Positions 34,706-44,310 of a stretch of DNA of 64,000 bases are shown in pieces. The position numbers and the translations under genes were made by a program. Each line of letters starts with the position of its first letter. The first letter of the stretch is position 1. Below the pieces are notes generated by a model. The model was given only the letters and a program-made list of their open reading frames with translations, was not told where the DNA came from and ran no database searches. Source of the DNA: Ruminococcus sp. (GTDB lineage Bacteria > Bacillota > Clostridia > Oscillospirales > Ruminococcaceae); assembly GCA_017534595.1 (NCBI GenBank), contig JAFXVY010000098.1, forward strand, positions 1 through 64,000, given 5' to 3'.

Positions 34706-37588
34706 ATGGAAAGATCGGATAACAAAAAGTATCTCGGCATTCTCGGCGCCTGGGCGCTCTCCTTCGGATGCAGCGTGGGCTGGGGAGCCTTTGTGATGCC
34801 GGGCACCACCTTCCTGCCTGTCGCGGGGCCGGTGGGAACTGCGCTGGGTCTCGGGCTCGGCGGTCTTGTTATGCTCGTGCTCGCGGTGAACTTCCATTAC
34901 CTGATGAACCGCTATCCCGACTGCGGCGGTATCTATACCTATACCAAAAAGGCCTTCGGCTACGACCACGGCTTTCTGAGCGCGTGGTTCCTGATAATCA
35001 CATACATAGCGATAATCTGGGCAAATGCCACCGCCCTGCCCCTTATAGCAAGGACAGTGCTCAGGGACACATTCCGCTTCGGATACCTCTATCAGATTGC
35101 GGGCTATGAGATCTATGCCGGCGAGATACTTCTCTCATCCTTCGCGCTGCTGACCGCAACGGCGGTCTGCTTTATCCGCAGGCTCTCGGCCTGGACGCAG
35201 ATCCTGCTGGCAGGGATACTCTTTACGGGAGTGGTCATCTGCTTCGCCGCCGCGTCATCCTCGGGAGACTGCACCGGCAGTTATTCTCCCGCCTTCGCCC
35301 CGGACAGCTCCCCCGCCGGCGGAGCCTTCACCGTCTTCGCGCTGGCACCGTGGGCATTCGTGGGCTTTGAATCCATAACCCATTCCGCGGAGGAGGCTGA
35401 GTTCTCACTGAAAAAGTCCTTCCGCATAATGCTCGTTTCCGTTATAACTGCGGCGATAGCCTATATCCTGCTTTCGCTGCTTGCGGTCAAATCACTGCCG
35501 GAGGGCTGCAGCTCCTGGACGGAATACATCTCAAACCTTGACAGCTATTCGGGCAGCGCCTCCCTGCCGACCTTCTTTGCCTCCCACACGGCGCTCGGGA
35601 ATACCGGCTCGGTCATTCTCGGAGTAGCTGCGCTCGGAGCAATATTCACCGGTCTTATTGGAAACTATATCGCGCTGAGCCGGCTGCTCTGCTCCGTCTC
35701 GGACGACGGGCTGTTCCCCAAATGGTTCGGCCAAAAGACCTCGGGTCATGCGCCGAAGAACGCAATACTGTCTATATTCGTCATTTCGCTGGTGCTCCCC
35801 TTCTTCGGAAGAACGGCTATCAGCTGGATCGTTGATGTCACGACGGTGGGCGCGACCATCGCCTACGCGCTGGCCTCCGCCTCCGCATTCAAGCTCGCCC
35901 GCCAGAACAAAGATACCAAAAACACCGTTCTCGGGCTGGCCGGCATGGTCATCTCCGTGCTGTTCGCACTTGAATTCCTGATACCTAACCTGCTCTCGAT
36001 AAACACCCTTTCAATGGAGTCCTATCTTATCCTGACTATCTGGAGCATACTGGGATTTCTGTATTTCCGTATATTCCTGCACAGAGACAAGGAGCGCAAG
36101 ATGGGGCACTCGATCCTTGCGTGGATAGTCCTGCTCGGGCTTATAGTATTCACCTCCACAGTCTGGATGCGTCAGACGACCGATAAAGCGCTCGACCGCT
36201 CCGAGGCCGAGATCCGCAGCACTTATGTGCAGGAGGACAGCCCGGAGAGCGGCGACACCGTAAAGGAGCAGATGGAAAACGTCGAGGATGAGCTCAACAC
36301 CGCCAGCTCGGTGCAGATCGTATTGATCTGCTTCTCGCTCATCATCCTGCTGAGGATATACAGCATCCTTCAAAAACGCGAAAAGCAGATGGAGGTCGAG
36401 AAGGCGCTGGCAGAGGAAAGCAGCCGCGCCAAGACCAGCTTCCTTTCCAACATGAGCCACGAGATACGCTCTCCGATGAATGCGATAATCGGCCTCGACC
36501 GAATTGCCCTGCGCGACCCCGAGCTCCCTCCCGCAACGAGAGAGCATCTTGAAAAGATCGGCTCCAGCGCAGACCACCTGCTCGGGCTCATAAACGATAT
36601 CCTCGATATGAGCCGTATAGAATCGGGGCGTATGGTGCTCAAGAACGAGGAGTTCTCCTTCCGGGAATTTCTTGAACAGATAAACATAATCATCAGCGGG
36701 CAGTGCCAGGACAAGGGGCTCAGCTATGAATGCATCATCGGCGGCGATATGAAGGACTACTACATCGGCGACGATATGAAGCTCAAGCAGGTCATGATAA
36801 ACATTCTCGGCAACTCGGTGAAATTCACCGAAGCTCCCGGCAGCGTCACCCTCACCGTTGCGCAGACAGCGGAAGAAGACGGGATCTGCACCCTCCGCTT
36901 CGTAATGAAGGATACCGGCATCGGTATGGATAAGGAATACATCCCGAAGATCTTTGAGAGCTTCTCCCAGGAGGACGCCACGACCACCAACAAGTACGGC
37001 GGCAGCGGCCTCGGAATGGCTATCACCAAGAACTTCGTCGAGATGATGAACGGCGAGATACAGGTCGAGAGCGAAAAGGGCGTAGGCTCCGTTTTCACCG
37101 TCACCGTGAAGCTTGAGGGCTCCGGGCGCACCGCCGATGAAAGCGCAGACGCAGCGGATATGTCCGGCGGCACGGAGGAGATACTCTCCGGCCGCAGGAT
37201 CCTCATGGCCGAGGACGTTGAACAGAACGCCGAGATACTCGCCGACCTGCTCGAGCTCGAGGGCATGGAGTCGGAGCACGCAGCCAACGGCAGGATCGCC
37301 GTCGAGATGTTCTCCGACAGCGCAGTGGGCTACTACGACGCTGTCCTCATGGATGTGCGTATGCCGGAAACGGACGGCCTGACCGCCGCACGGCTCATCC
37401 GCGCACTTCCGCGTCCCGACGCCAAGACAGTGCCGATCATAGCCATGACCGCAAACGTCTTTGACGAGGACATCCGCAATTCCATGGAGGCCGGGATGAA
37501 CGCCCACCTTTTCAAGCCCATCGAGCCGGATAAGATGTACGAGACCATGGCTCGCCTGATCTCGGGCTCGGACAGACAGGAACAATAA
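34706..37588 (+). CDS. Amino-acid-permease / histidine kinase / receiver fusion
   Basis: Residues 1 to about 465 form a 12-helix APC-type transporter (opening SFGCSVGWGAFVMPGTTF, NRYPDCGGIYTYTKKAFG, later APWAFVGFESITHSAEEAEF). Two more membrane helices frame an outside loop of about 70 residues. Then come a HisKA domain with the phospho-histidine in NMSHEIRSPMNAIIGL (about residue 584), an HATPase with DTGIGMDKE and GGSGLGMAIT, and a receiver with Asp in AVLMDVRMPE. All catalytic residues are present. It resembles the idea of CbrA (an SLC5-type permease joined to a kinase), but with an unrelated carrier family, and would sense or transport an amino acid and signal it through Hpt. AAAGGGA precedes the ATG. 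Confidence 0.93.
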   Translation: MERSDNKKYLGILGAWALSFGCSVGWGAFVMPGTTFLPVAGPVGTALGLGLGGLVMLVLAVNFHYLMNRYPDCGGIYTYTKKAFGYDHGFLSAWFLIITYIAIIWANATALPLIARTVLRDTFRFGYLYQIAGYEIYAGEILLSSFALLTATAVCFIRRLSAWTQILLAGILFTGVVICFAAASSSGDCTGSYSPAFAPDSSPAGGAFTVFALAPWAFVGFESITHSAEEAEFSLKKSFRIMLVSVITAAIAYILLSLLAVKSLPEGCSSWTEYISNLDSYSGSASLPTFFASHTALGNTGSVILGVAALGAIFTGLIGNYIALSRLLCSVSDDGLFPKWFGQKTSGHAPKNAILSIFVISLVLPFFGRTAISWIVDVTTVGATIAYALASASAFKLARQNKDTKNTVLGLAGMVISVLFALEFLIPNLLSINTLSMESYLILTIWSILGFLYFRIFLHRDKERKMGHSILAWIVLLGLIVFTSTVWMRQTTDKALDRSEAEIRSTYVQEDSPESGDTVKEQMENVEDELNTASSVQIVLICFSLIILLRIYSILQKREKQMEVEKALAEESSRAKTSFLSNMSHEIRSPMNAIIGLDRIALRDPELPPATREHLEKIGSSADHLLGLINDILDMSRIESGRMVLKNEEFSFREFLEQINIIISGQCQDKGLSYECIIGGDMKDYYIGDDMKLKQVMINILGNSVKFTEAPGSVTLTVAQTAEEDGICTLRFVMKDTGIGMDKEYIPKIFESFSQEDATTTNKYGGSGLGMAITKNFVEMMNGEIQVESEKGVGSVFTVTVKLEGSGRTADESADAADMSGGTEEILSGRRILMAEDVEQNAEILADLLELEGMESEHAANGRIAVEMFSDSAVGYYDAVLMDVRMPETDGLTAARLIRALPRPDAKTVPIIAMTANVFDEDIRNSMEAGMNAHLFKPIEPDKMYETMARLISGSDRQEQ

Positions 37589-37634
37589 CAACAGTCAGCA
37601 GACCAATACAATCATGCACGGGAGGTCAACTGAA

Positions 37635-40600
37635 TTGAAACTACTGAATAAAATAAAACGCGGCATAGCAGCTCTCCTGCCGGCAGTCCTACTTTCCGGT
37701 ATGCTGTCACCGACAGCGGTATCGGCGGACGGCAAGGAGCAGAAGGTCGTGCGCGTCGGCTGGTTTGACTCGTCCTTCTGCTATTACGATGAGTTCGGAA
37801 GACGCTGCGGCGTCGATTACGAATATCATCAGAAGATCTCGGCCTACACCGGCTGGACCTACGAATACGTTGAGGACAGCTGGCCGAACCTGCTCCAGAA
37901 GCTGAAAAACGGCGAGATCGATCTGCTCAGCGACGTTTCCTACAAGCGCGAGCGCGAGGAGTATATGTACTTCTCCGACCTTGCCATGGGGACGGAGGCT
38001 TATTACATATACGTCGATGCGGACAACCGCGAGATCACCGCGAACGATCTTTCCTCCTTCAACGGCAAGCGCATCGGTGTCAACAAGGACAGCATCCAGG
38101 AGACCTTCCTCAGAGAGTGGGGAGAAAAGAACAGCCTTAACTTTGAGGTCGTCACACTGACCACCGATGAGAACGAGTCTATGGAGAAGATAACCAGCGG
38201 CGAGATCGACGCCTTTGCCACCATATTCACCTTCGATTTCAACAAGGACGCGATACCTGTCAGCAGGATCGGCGGATCGGATTATTTCTACGCCGTAAAC
38301 AAGAGCCGCCCCGACCTTATCGAAGAGCTCAATATGGCTATGGCCGAGATACAGGACGAGGATCCCTATTTCAACGAGAAGATCTCCGCGGACAGGATAT
38401 ACAAAAACAAGACCGGCACACTGCTCACCTCTCAGATCGAGGACTGGCTCAAGGAGCACGGCGAGATCCGTATCGGATACAGGGATAACTATCTGCCGTT
38501 CTGCAGCACCGATGAGGAGACCGGCGAGCTGACCGGCGCCCTCAAGGACTATCTTGCCCACGCCCTGAACGATCTCAACAGCCCCAATCTCAAATTCAAG
38601 ACCGTACCCTACGGATCCACCGAGGCTGCGCTGACCGCTCTGAATTCCGGCGAAGTGGACTGCGTATTCCCGGTATATCTGAGCACCTACGACGCCGATC
38701 AGCGCGGCATACGCCTGACCGAACCCGCCATGGAGACCGAGATGAACGCCATAATGCGGGTCTCCGACCGACACGATCTTTCCGACGGGACAACGATCAC
38801 CTTCGCCGTCAATGCGAACATGGTAAATGTCGAGTCGTTCATCATGGATCTCTATCCCAAGTCCGCAAGAAAGCCCTTCAACGGTCTGCAGGCCTGCTAT
38901 GACGCCGTCGCAAAGGGCGACGCCGACTGCGTGCTCGTCAGCAATTACAGGATCCCCTCCGAGACGGAGACACTGAACAAAAACAAGCTGTTCACCGTCC
39001 CCAGCGGAGAAGCGCTGCAGCTCTCCTTCGCCGTGGACAAATCCGCCCGCGAGCTTTATTCCGTAATGAACAAGACCGTCCTCGCCACCAAGAACAGCGA
39101 AATGGACTCGGCTCTCGCTTCGTATATGTACGCCGAGCAGAAGGTCTCGTTCATGCAGTTTTTAAAGGAGAACTGGCTGATCATCGTTGCGGTGCTGACG
39201 GTGCTGTTCGTGCTGATACTCTTCCTGCTCGGGCAGAAGCTCAGAGCTGAGCGTATCGCGCACAAGCAGAGGCATCTGCTCGAGGAGGCGGCGCAGATCG
39301 CCGAGCTCCAGCAGACGGTATCCTCCCTGCTCAACAATATGCCCGGCCTGTATCTGACCAAGGACGCCAATACCGGCGAATACCTTGCCTGCAATCAGGC
39401 CTTTGCCGACTATGCCCACAAGAAGGAACCCTCCGAGATAATCGGCCTCACGGCTGCCGATATCTTTGACGAGGAGACCGTAAAGCGTCTGGAGGAGGAC
39501 GACAAGCTGGCGCTCTCGATGGACGAGCCTCTCATCTTCTACAGCAACATGGATGATCCCGACGGCAATCCGATAAATGTCAAGACCACCAAGCTCAAAT
39601 ACACCGACGCCAAGGGAAGGCTCTGCGTGCTGGGTATCTTCCAGGACGTTTCAAACAGCTTCCGTATCTCACGGGACAAGGCCTCCACAAAGGAGTCCTA
39701 CGAGAAGGCCCGCAGCAGCAGCGTGATCTTCACGCATATCGCTCAGGCGCTGGCCAACGGCTTTATGGTGCTTTATTACGTTGACCTTATCACCGAGGAA
39801 TTCATAGAGTACCGCTCCGACACCGAGGACGGCAGCCTTACCGAGGTCAGACGCAGCTGGCACTTCTTTGAGGAGGGTCAGGACGCCGCCGAGGAGAATG
39901 TTCATCCCGATGACAGAGCCGAGGTAGTCAGAGCCATGGACCGCAAGACCCTCGAGGCTGCCCTCGAACAGAACAATATGTTCATGATAACCTATCGCAT
40001 GATCACCAGGCCGGAGCCGTTCTATGTCAGCATGAAGGCCACCCGTATGCAGGACGACGAACGCTACATGATCCTGAGCATCACCGATATCGACGAGCAG
40101 ATGAAACAACGTCAGGCCGCGCAGCGCGTGCTTGAGGAACAGACCGCTTACAACAGAGTCAGTGCGCTGGCCGGCGACTTCCTGTGCATCTACATTGTCG
40201 TTCCCGAAACGGGGCGCTACCGTGAATACAGCTCTGCCGCCGGCTTCGATACCTTTACGATGCCCGGCGAGGGCGACAGCTTCTTCTCCGATTTCAGGCA
40301 GAGGTCTATCTCCGCAGTATATCAGGAGGATCAGAACAGAGTCTTTACCGCTCTCACCATGGAGAACGCCCTTGAAGAAGTCGAGAAGAACGGTATCTTC
40401 ACCATCAGCTACCGCCTCATTATGAATGACGAGCCCCGCTATGTCCAGCTCAAGGCCGCACTGGTCGAGGAACAGGACGGCAGGCGCCTGATCGTCGGCG
40501 TCAACGATATAGATTCTCAGGTGCGTCAGGAGGAGGAATACGGCAGGCGTCTTGCACAGGCAAGGATCGAAGCCAACATCGACGCTCTGACCGGTGTCAA

Positions 40601-41045
40601 GAACCGCAACGCCTACCGCGTTTACGAGGAAAGACTCAACGCTCAGATCGAGATGAACCGCGCACCCGAATTCGCTATTACTATCCTCGACGTCAACGAC
40701 CTCAAGAAGGTCAACGACAACGAGGGTCACAAGGCAGGCGACCAGTTCCTCAGAGATGCCTGCCGTATCATATGCACCACCTTCAAGCGCAGCCCTGTAT
40801 TCCGTGTGGGTGGAGATGAATTTGCCGTCCTTTCGCAGGGCAACGATTACAACCGCCTTGACGAGCTCATCAAGCTGATGAACGACCACAACGAGGAAGC
40901 TGTCGAAAACGGCGGCATCGTTATCGCTCTCGGCGTGTCCCGCTACGAGCAGGATACAAAGGTGGCTCAGGTCTACGAGCGTGCAGATCAGAGAATGTAT
41001 GAGAACAAGAGTTATCTCAAGGAAAAAAAGAAGCTGAGAGGATAA
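37635..41045 (+). CDS. Double solute-binding / PAS / GGDEF diguanylate cyclase
   Basis: The likely start is the TTG at 37635, with GGGAGG nine bases upstream. A signal peptide ends near TAVSADGKE. Two solute-binding type 3 domains follow outside the cell (about 30-265 and 275-505, both of the polar-amino-acid ABC kind). A membrane helix (about 520-540) leads to three PAS-like domains and a GGDEF domain with RVGGDEFAVLS near residue 1058. The GGDEF site is intact; no RxxD inhibitory site precedes it. It should make cyclic di-GMP in response to an outside ligand. Its first two PAS domains are close relatives of those in the next gene. No phosphodiesterase (EAL) domain is present. Confidence 0.93.
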   Translation: MKLLNKIKRGIAALLPAVLLSGMLSPTAVSADGKEQKVVRVGWFDSSFCYYDEFGRRCGVDYEYHQKISAYTGWTYEYVEDSWPNLLQKLKNGEIDLLSDVSYKREREEYMYFSDLAMGTEAYYIYVDADNREITANDLSSFNGKRIGVNKDSIQETFLREWGEKNSLNFEVVTLTTDENESMEKITSGEIDAFATIFTFDFNKDAIPVSRIGGSDYFYAVNKSRPDLIEELNMAMAEIQDEDPYFNEKISADRIYKNKTGTLLTSQIEDWLKEHGEIRIGYRDNYLPFCSTDEETGELTGALKDYLAHALNDLNSPNLKFKTVPYGSTEAALTALNSGEVDCVFPVYLSTYDADQRGIRLTEPAMETEMNAIMRVSDRHDLSDGTTITFAVNANMVNVESFIMDLYPKSARKPFNGLQACYDAVAKGDADCVLVSNYRIPSETETLNKNKLFTVPSGEALQLSFAVDKSARELYSVMNKTVLATKNSEMDSALASYMYAEQKVSFMQFLKENWLIIVAVLTVLFVLILFLLGQKLRAERIAHKQRHLLEEAAQIAELQQTVSSLLNNMPGLYLTKDANTGEYLACNQAFADYAHKKEPSEIIGLTAADIFDEETVKRLEEDDKLALSMDEPLIFYSNMDDPDGNPINVKTTKLKYTDAKGRLCVLGIFQDVSNSFRISRDKASTKESYEKARSSSVIFTHIAQALANGFMVLYYVDLITEEFIEYRSDTEDGSLTEVRRSWHFFEEGQDAAEENVHPDDRAEVVRAMDRKTLEAALEQNNMFMITYRMITRPEPFYVSMKATRMQDDERYMILSITDIDEQMKQRQAAQRVLEEQTAYNRVSALAGDFLCIYIVVPETGRYREYSSAAGFDTFTMPGEGDSFFSDFRQRSISAVYQEDQNRVFTALTMENALEEVEKNGIFTISYRLIMNDEPRYVQLKAALVEEQDGRRLIVGVNDIDSQVRQEEEYGRRLAQARIEANIDALTGVKNRNAYRVYEERLNAQIEMNRAPEFAITILDVNDLKKVNDNEGHKAGDQFLRDACRIICTTFKRSPVFRVGGDEFAVLSQGNDYNRLDELIKLMNDHNEEAVENGGIVIALGVSRYEQDTKVAQVYERADQRMYENKSYLKEKKKLRG

Positions 41046-41051
41046 GGTAGT

Positions 41052-44000
41052 ATGTATTATTCTGCGATCGGTCTGCTGGCAGCTCTGGTACTGTTCATAG
41101 TGAACTTGGATGTCCTGCGGGATTCACAGGCTTACGACAAGCCCGCCTGGATCGTGTACAGGAGATTCCTGTTTGCCGTGCTCGCATATTATGTCACGGA
41201 TATCCTCTGGGGCATTCTCGAGTACAAAAAGCTCGATACCGCGCTCTTTGCCGACACGACCGTGTATTTCATGGCTATGGCCGTGGGAATATCCTTCTGG
41301 GCGGAGTACACCGTTGCCTATCTGAACGAGAAGAGCTCCTTCGGGCGCTTCCTCGTATATTCCGGGCGTGTCATAGTCACTCTGGTGCTTGGCCTGACCG
41401 TTATAAACATATTCAGGCCGGTGCTTTTCACGGTGGACAGCGACAGCGTCTATACCGCGCTCCCGGCGCGATATGTGCTGCTTGCCTGTCAGATACTTTT
41501 CCTGGTCGTCATATCCTTCCATGCCCTCGCCTCCATGTACCGGACGGGATCGGGGTTCAGATCGGAAAAGAGCGTGCGCTTCCGCATACTGGCGTCCTTC
41601 GGCATAATCATGGCGCTCTGCCTGTTCGTACAGCTCTGGTTCCCCTATCTGCCGCTGTATTCTATCGCCTATATGCTCGGCACCTGCCTGCTCCACGCCT
41701 TCGTCGCCAACGACGAGAAGGAAGTATACAGTGCCAAAATGGAGGAGGCCGAGAAGATCGCCGAGCTCAAGGACAGATTTTTCTCCCTGCTCGACAATAT
41801 GCCCGGCATGGCCTTCACCAAGGATGCCGAGACCGGCAAATATCTTGCCTGCAATCAGGCCTTCGCAGACTATGCCCACAAGGAGACCCCCGAAGCGGTC
41901 GTGGGACTTACCGACTTCCAGATCTTCGATCCCGAGACTGCGGCGCATTTCGTGGAGGCGGACAAGATAGCCCTTTCCCTCACCAAGCCCTACATCTTCT
42001 ATGAGGATGTCCCCGACGCCATGGGAAGGCCCCGCCAGCTCCAGACCACCAAGCTCAGATACAAGGACACCGCCGGCAGATCCTGCGTTCTGGGAATGTG
42101 TCAGGATATCACCGACCTTGTCAGCATACAGCACGAGCAGGCCATGACCAAGGAGGCCTACGAGAGCGCCGTAAACACCGGGCTCATGTACACTCACATC
42201 GCCCAGACCCTTGCCCGTGACTACACCGAGATGTTCTATGTCAACACCGATACCGAGGAATTCACCGAGTACCGTCACGGCGAGGACGGGAGCACCCTCT
42301 CGGAAGTCCGCCACGGCTGGCACTTCTTCAGCGACTGCAAGGCGGAGCTCAGCGAAAGCGTCTATCCCGAGGACAAGGATGCTTTCCTTGCCGCCATGAA
42401 CCGCAAGAGGCTGATGAAGACTCTCGGCACTAAGGATACCTATGTGCTGACCTTCCGCCGGCTCGTCCGTGAGAGACCTGTCTATGTCAGCATGAAGGTC
42501 TCCCGCATGGAAAACGGCGAACAGTATATCATCATAGGCTTTACCGATGTCGATGCCGAGATCCGCGAGGCTATCGCCAAGAACGAGGCTCTGTCGGACG
42601 CCCTTTCATCGGCGGAGGCCGCCAACCGCTCGAGGACGACCTTCCTCTCGGGCATGAGCCACGAGCTCCGCACCCCCGTGAACGCTATCATCGGGCTCGA
42701 TACTCTTGCTCTGAAAAACGGCTCGCTCGACCCCCGCACCAAGGAATACCTCGAGAAGATCGGCACCAGCGCACACAGCCTGCTCTCTCTCATAAACGAT
42801 ATCCTGAATATGAACCGCTTAGAGTCGGGGCGCGAGGTGCTCCGCAAGACCGAATTCTCTCTCGGGATCCTGCTCGAACAGCTCAGTGCGCAGGTGATGT
42901 CGCAGTGCAGTCAGAAGGGGCTTGAGTTTGTGTGCTCACTCCCCGAGCAGCTTGACGACCCCTATATCGGCGACGAGCAGAAGCTCAAGGAGGTGCTGAC
43001 GAACATCCTCTCCAATGCCGTCAAATTCACCGAGGCTCCCGGCAGCGTCACCCTGACCGTCGAAAAGACGGGCGAGTTCGAGGACAAGACCTCGCTGTGC
43101 TTCCGGATCAAGGATACCGGCATAGGCATGGATAAGGACTATCTGCCGAAGCTCTTTGACGCCTTCTCGCAGGAGAATTCGGGCAGCAGGACAAAGCCCG
43201 GCAGCAGCGGCCTCGGAATGGCAATCACCAAGAGGCTTGCGGACATCATGAACGGCTCTCTGAGCGTCAAGTCGGAAAAGGGCGCCGGCACCGAGTTCAC
43301 AGTTGCGCTCACACTCACCAAGGGCGACAGAAAGGAGTCGGAGCATTCCGGCGAGATAGACCTCAAGGCGCTCTATATCCTTGTGGTCGATGACAACCCC
43401 ATCGAGGCGGAGCACGCCGCAGCAGTGCTTGAGGAGGTCGGCATCCGCGCCGACACCTGCTGCAGCGGACAGGAGGCTCTGCGCAGGCTCGAAGTACAGC
43501 ACGCCCGCAAGCAGCCGTACAGCATAGTGCTCATGGACTGGAATATGCCCGGCATGAACGGTCTCGAGACCTCTTCCGAGATACTCCGGCTTTACGGAAA
43601 GGAAAGCATTGTCGCCGCCATGACGGCTTACAGCTGGGAGGATATCCGTGAAGAGGCTCACAGCGCCGGCGTGGTGGACTGTATCGAGAAGCCGCTGTTC
43701 GCGGCAAGCATAATCGACGATCTCGAGCGTATCGCCCGCCGCAGCGGAATGGCTGTCTTCAAGGAAAAGAACAAGGCAAGGCTCGAAGGCCGCCGCATAC
43801 TGCTTGCGGAAGACGTCGAGATCAATGCCGAGATCTTGATAGACACCCTTGAAATGGAAAACATCAAGGTCGATCATGCCGAGAACGGAAAGGCCGCCGT
43901 CGAGCTGTTCGAGAAAAGCACGGCAGGCATCTATTCGGCCATACTCATGGATGTGCGTATGCCGATCATGGACGGTCTCGAAGCTGCAAGAACGATCCGC

Positions 44001-44192
44001 TCCCTGGACAGAGAGGACGCCAAACGCATACCCATAATCGCCCTGACAGCCAACGCCTTCGACGAGGACGTCCAGCTCTCGCTGCAGGCCGGGATGAATG
44101 CCCATCTCATCAAGCCGGTGGAAGCCGATCATCTTATCCGCATCCTCGGTGAGCTGATCTATGAATCCGAAAGCAAAATGACAGGTATATAA
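41052..44192 (+). CDS. Hybrid sensor histidine kinase with two receivers
   Basis: The 1046-residue protein begins with seven or so membrane helices (to about 225). Two PAS-like domains follow (about 245-360 and 370-500), then HisKA with MSHELRTPVNAIIGL (histidine near 536), HATPase (DTGIGMDKDYL, GSSGLGMAITKRL) and two receivers with Asp in VLMDWNMPGMNG and ILMDVRMPIMDG. The receivers have the DD, Asp, Thr/Ser and Lys residues expected. With the Hpt protein encoded upstream it can form a full phosphorelay. It follows the cyclase gene by six bases. No DNA-binding output domain was found among these genes, so the end target is elsewhere, or the output is cyclic di-GMP. Confidence 0.93.
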   Translation: MYYSAIGLLAALVLFIVNLDVLRDSQAYDKPAWIVYRRFLFAVLAYYVTDILWGILEYKKLDTALFADTTVYFMAMAVGISFWAEYTVAYLNEKSSFGRFLVYSGRVIVTLVLGLTVINIFRPVLFTVDSDSVYTALPARYVLLACQILFLVVISFHALASMYRTGSGFRSEKSVRFRILASFGIIMALCLFVQLWFPYLPLYSIAYMLGTCLLHAFVANDEKEVYSAKMEEAEKIAELKDRFFSLLDNMPGMAFTKDAETGKYLACNQAFADYAHKETPEAVVGLTDFQIFDPETAAHFVEADKIALSLTKPYIFYEDVPDAMGRPRQLQTTKLRYKDTAGRSCVLGMCQDITDLVSIQHEQAMTKEAYESAVNTGLMYTHIAQTLARDYTEMFYVNTDTEEFTEYRHGEDGSTLSEVRHGWHFFSDCKAELSESVYPEDKDAFLAAMNRKRLMKTLGTKDTYVLTFRRLVRERPVYVSMKVSRMENGEQYIIIGFTDVDAEIREAIAKNEALSDALSSAEAANRSRTTFLSGMSHELRTPVNAIIGLDTLALKNGSLDPRTKEYLEKIGTSAHSLLSLINDILNMNRLESGREVLRKTEFSLGILLEQLSAQVMSQCSQKGLEFVCSLPEQLDDPYIGDEQKLKEVLTNILSNAVKFTEAPGSVTLTVEKTGEFEDKTSLCFRIKDTGIGMDKDYLPKLFDAFSQENSGSRTKPGSSGLGMAITKRLADIMNGSLSVKSEKGAGTEFTVALTLTKGDRKESEHSGEIDLKALYILVVDDNPIEAEHAAAVLEEVGIRADTCCSGQEALRRLEVQHARKQPYSIVLMDWNMPGMNGLETSSEILRLYGKESIVAAMTAYSWEDIREEAHSAGVVDCIEKPLFAASIIDDLERIARRSGMAVFKEKNKARLEGRRILLAEDVEINAEILIDTLEMENIKVDHAENGKAAVELFEKSTAGIYSAILMDVRMPIMDGLEAARTIRSLDREDAKRIPIIALTANAFDEDVQLSLQAGMNAHLIKPVEADHLIRILGELIYESESKMTGI

Positions 44193-44198
44193 AACAGC

Positions 44199-44235
44199 GG
44201 CCGCTCCGTTCAGCTCGGAGCGGTCTTGCTTTGTC
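44199..44235 (+). terminator. Terminator after the signalling operon
   Basis: GGCCGCTCCG at 44199-44208 pairs with CGGAGCGGTC at 44216-44225 around a seven-base loop (one G-T pair), followed by a T-rich but broken tract, TTGCTTTGTC. It is probably a moderate terminator. Confidence 0.65.
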
Positions 44236-44242
44236 TCAAGGA

Positions 44243-44271
44243 TTGACTTTTTCTGCCTGCGGTGGTATAAT
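44243..44271 (+). promoter_or_regulatory. Promoter of the rnz-Nudix gene group
   Basis: TTGACT (44243-44248) and TATAAT (44266-44271) have a 17-base spacer and sit 40 bases before the RNase Z start. It likely drives rnz and the acetyltransferase, fragment, acetyltransferase and Nudix genes after it. Confidence 0.85.
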
Positions 44272-44310
44272 TCAGGCATGATAATATCTGTACAGAAAGG
44301 AGAACAGCTC

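Noticed and set aside
36011..37591. 526-residue minus-strand frame opposite the permease-kinase
   Set aside because: It is a shadow of a well-defined kinase and receiver gene; no start with a ribosome site.
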